Shown here piece after piece: positions 56,232-64,000 of a stretch of 64,000 bases of DNA. Both the position numbers and the translations under genes were made by a program. The stretch is from Maratus speciosus (lineage: Eukaryota; Arthropoda; Arachnida; Araneae; Salticidae), in contig OZ010793.1 of the NCBI GenBank assembly GCA_963932465.1, positions 257,631,525 through 257,695,524 on the forward strand. The letters run 5' to 3'. Each line of letters starts with the position of its first letter. The first letter of the stretch is position 1. The notes below the pieces were generated by a model. It did not search any database. It was not told where the DNA came from and saw only the letters and a list, made by a program, of their open reading frames with translations.

Positions 56232-57180
56232 TATTGGTGTGAGGGAGGGGAGATAAGTAAAAAAAAAGTTTTTACCTGCATAAATGTATTTTCTACTGAT
56301 AACTCTTCGTCTATGATACCGTACTTTTCTTTGTTTTGCCATAAAATAGATAAAATATTACTGTGTTCCATATATATTAAGTTAAATATCTTGACATTTC
56401 AGTTTTAATTTAATACATAGGCTGTCTTAAATATTAGCTGACTAACTCATGCATAATGCACAAATATATTCTGTAAACATAGCTTATTTTAAGGAATTTA
56501 ATTGTGGTGATATGAATGTGTTTTTACGCGTATCAAACATTCTGTAGCCAAAATAAATAAACTGAAATGTAAAATACTATCGTAAAATTATAATACGCTT
56601 AGACCATGCCATAGAGTTAAAAATTAAATATAATAACATAGATTTTACACAAAAGAATTAGAATCTCATTATGTCAATATGCATGCGTTACAATGCAACT
56701 CCATGGTTTGATGTTTTTTGAAATGAAAACAGTATTTGTAACAGTATAGTGTTGTTGTTCTAAGCCAAGGCGCACATTGAGACCCGCTCCGCTGGTGAAC
56801 TGTCACTGCTTGGAAAAAAATTCAGGGTGAGCGCATATTGCGACTCAGTTTTTCGTCATGTTTGTTGACATTGTTGAGGTACTTCGGCATGGATATGTAT
56901 ATTTACACATATCCACACTAACACATCATGGTTGAGTAGATCAATCTAAATTCGGATCAGATTCTGATACTAAAATAGATACATGCTAAACGGACAATTA
57001 GCGTATTAATTTGTATTTAAACGAATGCTTGCTTAATAACAGCTGCGTATAATATTAATAGTGTTATAATAGAAAACACAATGGTAACCATACGAGTCAG
57101 CCGCTAAAATCGGGTTTTCAGGTGTTTTCCACCAAGATATGACTTAGCAGACCGATTGCGTTTTAAATCAAGATTTAACT
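56232..57180. other. AT-rich intergenic sequence, no gene seen
   Basis: No coding frame or inverted ends recognised. GGCGCACATTGAGACCC and GAGCGCATATTGCGACTC (56769, 56828) are a loose repeat. Confidence 0.4.
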
Positions 57181-57400
57181 AATCCTAGAATTTCATCCGT
57201 GAACTCGATGAGGTGATTGACTGTGCTGCCGGCTCCCGGTCTATTAGAGTTGCGACGCGTCGCTTCTCGAGTTGTTTCAAGAACTTTGAATTTGTTCAAA
57301 AAACAACAACGTGTCCAAATGGTCCGAGAGATGCTTACTCAAGGCAGTTCCTTTCTAAAACGCATTGTTACCGCTGATGAAACTTGGACATATGTTTTAG
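57181..57400 (+). pseudogene. Mariner transposase, N-terminal part (interrupted)
   Basis: Degraded frames give an RVASRVVSRTLN word, where mariner transposases have a WVPR(M/T)L motif, then KKQQRVQMVREMLTQGSS and VTADETWTY with the first catalytic Asp at 57376-57378. The reading fails just after DETWTY. The next expected words (ETAQKSSE) are 3.3 kb further on at about 60740. Several stops precede this part. See 60738-61290 for the other half. Confidence 0.75.
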
Positions 57401-57455
57401 TTAGTTTTCGTAAGAAATACTACCTATTGCAATCTCCACTATGTTGGAATTTTTG

Positions 57456-57495
<40 letters not shown>

Positions 57496-60400
57496 CAGAT
57501 CTACGCCGATCATGCCCCCTAGCATCCAAAACCACCCCCAGTTCAAAACTTTATATATATCTATCTATATAACTTTTTTGTGGACATGATGACTTTCGTA
57601 ATTCTACACAAAGTTCTTTCAAACTGATACATAAAATCAAGGGGCAGAAAATCTCGGTCAAGTTCGTTAATGGGCAAAATCGGACCAAGGGGGTGGAAAT
57701 AGGCAGGGATTTTGTGAAAACCGAAAAAGGCTCAAAAGTTCTTAATTTTTATACATGTCAAAACATTTTAAAGTTTATCATTACTTCTACGAAAAGGGCC
57801 AAAAATTTATGTATCACAGATTTTTTATAAAAATAAAAATGGGCTCAAGGGGCGCAAAAAATAGGGTTTTAGGGACAAAAAAGTTCATAACTTCGTCAAT
57901 TTTTAAGATATCAAATTCACTTAAACACATTATAAATCTTCTTAATATTATCTAAAACTTTTATATTGACAAGTTTCTGATAGGACCAACTCTTACTGAA
58001 AAAAAAGAAAAAAAAATTAAAACGATAAAAAATGGGGAGCATGGGGGGGGGGGGGTTTGAAGAAGAAAAAATTCATAACTTCGTCAATTCATAAGATATC
58101 CAACCGCTTAAATTTATTATGCATCTTCTCAATATTATCTACGACTTTCATATTGACAAGTTTTGATAGTATCAACTCTTACAGCAAAATAAATAAATAA
58201 ATAAATCAACAAAAATAGGGGTTGACAAAAAAATTATCGTATTAAGGATGTACTCAAATCCAAACGGCTTATTTTCTGACTCTTGTTTAAATTCATTTTC
58301 TCTCTCAAACGCGTCCAATTGACAGGTTCTCTTATTCAGAAACTGTATAATGTGCTGTATTGGTCGATTTTTTGATAAAGGCAGGATATATTTCAAAAAA
58401 TACTGTCAAAGTGGGCCTTTTGAACCGAATTTCCCGAAGCGATAGTGCTGGAAACGAAAAAAATGGTCGTCCGGAAAAAATAATTGTAAATCAAGTTCTA
58501 ATTAATTGAACGAAAAATAAAAACACGGGTCGCTTATAAATCTCTACAAAAAATCATGTCACCAAGTTTCATGTTTTTACTTTTTAAAATGAGGCTGAAA
58601 ATGTGTCTGAAAATTTCGAGTTGTTGAGCGTGGAAAAATATTTTTTTTTTTTTAATTCGCCTTAATATGATTCTGATAAAACCAGCTGTTACAGCAAAAT
58701 GAACTTACTAGAAAACAGGAATTCTGCTTTTTCAGAATTTAGTGTCGCCCCCGGTGAAAAAACAAGTGGGTAAGTGTGATCACAGATCGTACAGAGGGTT
58801 TCCTTTAATATTCCTTTCAAAACACTTTATCCTTTTGAAAAATCTGTTAGTTCCACATTTCGCAACCAGGGGCGCACTCTATTCTAAACAAACCTCGATC
58901 CGAACGAAATTCCGTTTTACATACTATCCGTATATATATTAGTCGAAGTGATTGTGCGCATAGCACCCGAGATAAGTAGGCGCCCTGGACATGAAAAGTG
59001 GAACTAAAATATGTAAGGCTATGGTGCATAATATGAAAGAATGGTCAAAGGGGTGTCGGCAAAAGTTGGAAAACTGCTCCCCGGGTGAAAAGGACGGAGG
59101 TTAGAAAAATTGCTTAAAATACACAAGTTAGAGACCGGAGGAGTAAATAATATAAGACTTTTTGAAAATTTTATAATTTGTCGTGTGGTCTGAGGTATTC
59201 AGCTATACGTATGCAAAAATTCATGTCTCCAACTTAATTAGGGGCTCTTTTAGAAAGGATTGCTTAAAATACATATGTGGTAGCTCAAAGAGTTAAACGT
59301 AAGACTTTTTCAAGATTTTATGATTTGTCGCCTGGCCTCAGGTATTCTGCTATAAGTATTCAAAATTTCAAATCTCCAATTTAATAAGGGGCTCAGTTAG
59401 AAAGAATTGCTTAAAATACGCATGTGAGAGCCCAAGGGGTTAAAGTACGACTTTTTCAAATTTTTATGATTTGTCGCATGATGGTGTTCAGCTATAAGTA
59501 TGCAAAATTTCACGCCTCCAACCTAAATAGGGTGTCACTTAGAAAGAATTGTTTAAAATACACATGTGGGAGCCCAAAGGGTTAAATGTACGACTCTTTA
59601 AAAATTTTATGATTTGTCGTTTGATGTGAGGTATTCAGCTATAAGTATGCAAAATTTCACGCCTCCAACCTAAATAGGGGCTCACTTAGAAAGAATTGTT
59701 TAAAATACACATGTGGGATCACAAAGGGTTAAATGTACGACTTTTTCAAAATTTTATAGTTTGTCGTTTGATGTGAGGTGTTCAGCTATAAGTATAAAAT
59801 TTCGCGCCTCCAACCTAAATAGGGGCTCACTTAGAAAGAATTGTTTAAAATACACATGCGCGATCCCAAAGGGTTAAATGTACGACTTTTTCAAAATTTT
59901 ATGGTTTGTCATTTGATGTGAGGTGTTCAGCTATATGTATGCAAAATATCACACCTCCAACCTAAATAGGGTGTCACTTAGAAAGAATTGTTCGTCAATT
60001 CACAAGATATCCAATCCGCTTAAATTTATTATGCATCTTCTCAATATTATCTACAACTTTCATATTGACAAGTTTTGATAGTATCAACTCTTACAGCAAT
60101 AAATAAATAAATAAATAAACAAAAATAGGGGTTGACGAAAAAAAATATCGTATTAAGGGTGTACTCAAATCCAAACGGCTTATTTTCTGACTCATTTTTA
60201 AATTCATTTTCTCTCTCAAACGCGTCCAATTGGCAAGTTTTCTTATTCAGAAACTGTATAATGTGCTATATTGGTCAGGATATATATCAAAAAATACTGT
60301 CAAAGTAGGCCTTTTGAACCGAATTTCCCGAAGCGATAGTGCTGGAAACGAAAAAAATTGTCATCCTGAGAAAATAATTGTAAATCAAGTTCTAATTAAT

Positions 60401-60737
60401 TGAACGAAAAATAAAAACACAGATCGCTTATAAATCTCTTCAAAAAATCATGTCAGCAAATTTCCTGTTTTTACTTTTTAAAATGAGACTGAAAATGTGT
60501 CTGAAAATTTCGAGTAGTTGAGCGTGGAAAAATATATATTTTTTTTTAATATCGCCTTAATATGATTCTGATAAAACCAGCTGTTACAGCAAAATGAAAT
60601 TAAAAATTCGCCAAAAGCGGCCAGATGAAATTGTTAAATTGGTTTTATCTCTAATCTTGATTTAGTTTTTGTTGGTGAAATTAGTACTTAACTTCGAAAT
60701 CTACCTCCGCCTGTAGGCCGAGACGGCAGCGACTTTT
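57401..60737. mobile_element. ~3.3-kb insertion splitting the mariner
   Basis: Begins within 60 bases after DETWTY with a T-run of about 39 (57457-57495) and continues with repeat blocks: 57880-57990 and 58065-58195 (ATAACTTCGTCAATT, ACATTGACAAGTTT-type units), a unique segment 58205-58640, the tandem array 58740-59990, then a second copy of the unique segment 59990-60590. The exact borders and any target duplication were not resolved. The content is the family of 14560-16080, inverted. Confidence 0.65.
58205..60590. repeat. Tandem-repeat element with duplicated flanks
   Basis: Segments 58205-58690 and 60120-60600 are direct copies (GGGGTTGACRAAAAAA, AATCCAAACGGCTTATTTTC, CCGAAGCGATAGTGCTGGAA, AACTTGATTTACAATTATTTTC in complement). 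Between them at 59100-59990 are about six units of approximately 146 bp with AGAAAGAATTGYTTAAAATA and GGTGTTCAGCTATAAGTATG. Matches 14560-16080 in inverse orientation, where there are only four units and single flanks. Confidence 0.75.
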
Positions 60738-61290
60738 GATACAGAAACAGCTCAAAAATCAAGTGAATAACGCTTGAAAGGTGAAGCTCAAAAATCAAGG
60801 TAATGTTGGCTGTTTTTTTTTATTGTGATAGTGTTGTGCATTATGAATTCCTACCAACTGGTAAGACAGCCAATAAAAATTATTATTTGAGTGTTGTGCG
60901 TTGTTTGCGTGAAGCAATTCGTCGAAAATGGTCCAAAATGTGGAGAGGAAACTCATGGGTTTTACACTACGATAATGCGCCTGCTCACAGTGCGCGCGTT
61001 TTTAACCATCCATAACATTCGCGAATTTTTAACCAAACATTCAACAAATACGACTCCACAAGCTCCGCATTCACCTGATGTGGCACCGTGTGAGTTTTTC
61101 TTATTTCTACTGTTGAAATTGCCTCTTCGTGGCCAACATTTTGAGTCCATGAATTCGATAAAAGAAAATTCTCTACGAATTCTGAATGTGTTTCACAAAA
61201 ACGACTTTAAGGAATCTTTTGATGAATGAAAAAAACGTTGGTAGAAGTGCATGGCAATCGGAAGAGATTACTTTGAAGGATATGCAATAA
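60738..61290 (+). pseudogene. Mariner transposase, C-terminal part
   Basis: Starts with ETAQKSSE, stop, RLKGEAQKS, then VMLAVFFYCDSVVHYEFLPT, YYLSVVRCLREAIRRK, and WVLHYDNAPAHSA with the second catalytic Asp at 60971-60973. After a frameshift near 61000 come FLTKHSTNTTPQAPHSPDVA with the third Asp at 61077-61079, LKLPLRGQHFES and a tail near GRDYFEGYAI. Spacing is compatible with the mariner D..D34D motif. Its N-terminal half is at 57181-57400. Confidence 0.85.
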
Positions 61291-62515
61291 ACTTTGACCA
61301 ATAAATTGATACCTTTTGTTTTATGCCATCCTGCCGGGTTCTTTTGATCACAGAAGTAGTTCTATAATTTTCTCAATAATAGTTGGGTATTTTAGAAATC
61401 TGGAAATTGCGTTGGCTGGGTTTGAATCAGGGACTCAGTGTCCTTCTGTAAAGGATGCAGAATTTACCCAACAAACACACGATTTATGGCCTAATGGCGT
61501 ATATGTCGCGACCAAAAGGAGTTAAGGCCACTTGTAACCAATCAATGTTGTACCGTAAATGACCTGCCGCTAGTTGCGGCAGCTTTTCCAAACCGATAAT
61601 GTTTCGGCGGTGAGAGAACTGTTGCATTTACTTTGCCTGGCAACTCTTAAGGGGCGGTTTCCGGCAAAAATGTAATGGTCCGTCATCGTCTAGAAAGAAG
61701 AGGGCTAATATCACCTAACCCGAATATTTAATTAAAGAGAGGAAATGTATTTTTCCCTTCATTTCTTTCAAAGTAAGTTTAATTATTTTAAATCTGGGTT
61801 TTAGTAAAAATATAAATATGTCGTCAGATTTATATTTAAAGCAGTAAAATAGATTACATATTTCTATTTAGTTTGAAAATATTTTATAAAAATCAAAATT
61901 TTTCCCATGCATTTTCTTCACCTGCGCCTCTTTACACACATTATTCTTAAAAAAATAACTGAAAGAAAATGAATAAATATTTAAAATAATTTAAAATAAA
62001 TAGCAAAATAGCAAAACGCCCATAGATTGTGCTTAAAGCAGTCTTTGTCTCCCCCCCCCCCCTTACTCAGCAATGGAAAACTTTAACATACATACATAAA
62101 ATCATTTTTAGCTGTAAATGCGTAAATATTTCTAAAATTGACGAGTACTGTATCTTTAAAATTGGCTTAAAAATACAATTAATTTGACATTTTTTCTGGA
62201 TGTTCCGGTAGAACAATACATTTTTATAAAATTCTTTTACTTTTATTCATTTTGTATTAAAAGTGTTATAATTTTTCCCGCTTAAACATGCTTTTGATAC
62301 ACTTTGTTACATCAGTTACTTTCTGATACATTTAGTAGTTATTTTTGCACAGAAATTAATAGAAATTGTTCTTGTATTATTGTTTACGCATAAAAGAATC
62401 GAACAACTTCTTTCATTTTTCAATAAATGTGGGACATCTGGAATTATATCCACATTTCCATGACTATATAAAAATTACTAATACCCCATCCCGGCAAATG
62501 ATACATAGTCCCTTT
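61291..62515. other. Intergenic, no gene supported
   Basis: Plus-strand frame 61316-61525 has no recognised product. A C-run lies at 62051. The rest is AT-rich. Confidence 0.4.
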
Positions 62516-63690
62516 TAAATGAAGGGTCGGATCCGCCTCTGTGCATCTAAATAAGAATGCCTCAAAATTTATGTATTTAAGAATGACAATGAATGCGTCA
62601 CAGGGCTGAAATGGGAGGGCAGAGGCGGCTTATGCTCCGGACTCCAGAACGAAAGGCGAAGGAGTGCGCAATTTGTCGTTTCATACAAAAATCTATATAA
62701 ATATGAAATACAAAGAAACTCGCAAGCTAATGTTAAACCTATGGGAGAGTTCTTTTTAAATTTGTAAAAGTGAAAGTAACTTAATAAAACAAAAATTCTG
62801 CAACCAAAAATCAAAGGTAAACACTAACCCGATTAGAATTCAATCTCAGCTATTCCAGGTAAGAAAAAAATCATTTTAAACTATTAATATGCAAATGAGA
62901 AATTTTTAAAAGAACGCTCCCGTAGGTTTAACATTAGCGATCCAGTTTCTTCGCATCACTAGTGTAGGCTCTTAACGCTTAAGCTAATATTAATCCTATG
63001 GGAGCGTTGTCTACATATTTCTTGCTAGCATTTTAATTATTATTAATTTTTATTTTTAATTATTTTTTTCTTTTTCTTTTGCATAGTGTACCTACGGTAG
63101 GTAACTTTAATTGTGCGTGAGGAGAGGGGGGGGGGTTCCTTTTAAATGATGGGCTGGATCTGCTTCTGTGCATTTGAATCAGAATACCCCCAAATTTATG
63201 TATTTAAGAATGAAAATGAGTGCGTCAGGGCCGAAAGTAGGAGAGGGTACAGAGGGGGCACGCGCCCTGGGCGCCAGAACGAAAGGCGAAGGGGGGCGCC
63301 ATTTATTGTTTCATACAAAAATGGATATATATATGAAATACAAAGAAAGTCGCAGGCCAATGTTAAACCTATGGGCAGTGTTGAATTCAGGACGCTTTTC
63401 ACCGGGGAGGAATTTCTGCGACTCTGGGGGGGGGGGGGGATTGTTCATATTGACCATTAAAAACACAAAATCTTAAATCTTCTGGGGGAGGACATCTCAT
63501 TGCTCCGGGGGGAATGCCCCCCCCCCCACACACACACACACACCGCCACCCTCTGAATTCAACACTGCCTATGGTAGCGTTCTTTTCAAATTTGTAAAAA
63601 TGAAAGTAACTTTATAAAACAAAAATTCTGCAACCAAAGTCAGAAAAGTAAACACTAACCCGGTTAGAATTTAATCTCAGCTATTCAAAA
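62516..63690. repeat. Repeat in two direct copies (62516-62830; 63139-63375 + 63576-63690)
   Basis: Both copies contain CCTTTTAAATGA, CTGTGCATYTRAAT, TTTATGTATTTAAGAATGA, GCCAGAACGAAAGGCGAAGG (CTCCAGAACGAAAGGCG in the first), ATATGAAATACAAAGAAA and ACAAAAATTCTGCAACCAAA. An inverted short piece of the same (ACGCTCCCGTAGGTTTAACA to GAGCGTTG) lies between, at 62920-63010. The second copy is interrupted by a MITE. Minus-strand frames here are similar to each other only because the repeat is. Confidence 0.75.
63376..63567. mobile_element. 192-bp hAT-like MITE inside repeat copy 2
   Basis: Ends CAGTGTTGAATTCAG and CTGAATTCAACACTG, 15 bp perfect. Flanks CCTATGGG (63368-63375) and CCTATGGT (63568-63575) match at 7 of 8. 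The first repeat copy at about 62740 reads through (CCTATGGGAGAGTTCTTTTT), giving the empty site. The interior carries G- and C-runs and (AC)n. Confidence 0.85.
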
Positions 63691-64000
63691 ATATATGATT
63701 AAGAAATAAGTGAATTTTATTTATTATACTTTTGAGGACTTCTCATAAAAATATCCTCCCTCCCTTCCCCCCAAAACAAATACCGCTTTCGTATCGCTAA
63801 GTAAAGCAAGATCAAGGAGAATCTTTCCTTGAATTACTCTCCACCCCACCCAGCTTTGGATTTTTTTTTTTTTTTTTTTGCTGCGTCATTCGTGCTATTT
63901 GTGTACGGCGATGAGTTTTGCAATGTGAACAGGTTTCTAATTCCGGGAGGGTCCACCGCAAAATTAAGAGAGTTCGGCGGTTTAAGACAGTTCCGATATC
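63691..64000. other. Intergenic to window end, no gene seen
   Basis: C-rich and T-run sequence (63868-63888). Nothing recognisable. Confidence 0.4.

Noticed and set aside
62569..63460. Similar minus-strand frames (GLTLACEFLCISYLY / GLTLACDFLCISYIY)
   Set aside because: Two copies of a non-coding repeat; both strands give similar frames and one is interrupted by a MITE.

Overview
This window reads as nuclear DNA from a metazoan, most likely an arthropod. It is very AT-rich, has long non-coding stretches, homopolymer runs and canonical GT-AG introns, and is full of cut-and-paste DNA transposons of the Tc1, mariner, pogo/Tigger, hAT, piggyBac and Mutator-like types plus a Helitron-like insertion. 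The species cannot be fixed from the sequence. I see no bacterial-style operon, rRNA, CRISPR array or intact transposase gene.

Only one stretch looks like a host protein-coding gene. It lies on the minus strand: coding exons at 28952-27566, 24396-24233 and 23273-23008, with a probable small upstream exon at 35389-35350. All introns are GT-AG, and the codon phase matches at every junction, including the microexon. The product would be at least about 617 residues and does not match a family I recognise. It has a basic, nuclear-signal-like block, an acidic block and a Lys-rich segment. Its 5' end is not identified.

Layout: 1-2.5 kb is a Tc1-type transposase fragment, a pogo-like element loaded with an approximately 30-bp satellite, and more satellite. 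2.5-4.1 kb is a piggyBac-like element carrying a 600-bp palindrome. 4.2-9.7 kb is repeat fragments with recurrent GGCCCGACCCGG-type words. 9.7-10.6 kb is a deleted mariner and a TTAA-type MITE. 11.7-14.5 kb is a 152-bp minisatellite element. 14.6-16.1 kb is a second tandem-repeat element. 16-18.4 kb is AT-rich and empty. 18.5-22.9 kb is a hAT-type element, a retroelement-like block and a TTAA palindrome. 22.9-35.4 kb is the gene with element-bearing introns (pogo-like transposase relic, Harbinger-like palindrome, 48-bp hairpin). 35.5-39.9 kb is a Mutator-like element with a perfect 9-bp target duplication and a hAT-like element with a perfect 8-bp duplication. 40-43.6 kb is a tandem duplication split by a Helitron-like element. 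44.5-47.6 kb is two head-to-tail copies of the minisatellite element, one interrupted by a pogo-like MITE. 48-50.5 kb is two MITEs and a dead Tc1. 51-56.2 kb is a cluster of short hAT-like MITEs, nested three deep. 57-61.3 kb is a mariner split by an approximately 3.3-kb insertion. 62.5-63.7 kb is a duplicated repeat interrupted by a 192-bp hAT-like MITE.

The most informative content is the transposon stratigraphy. Several insertions can be proven by exact target-site duplications or by a paralogous empty site within the window. One approximately 30-bp satellite family sits inside two unrelated transposon superfamilies.
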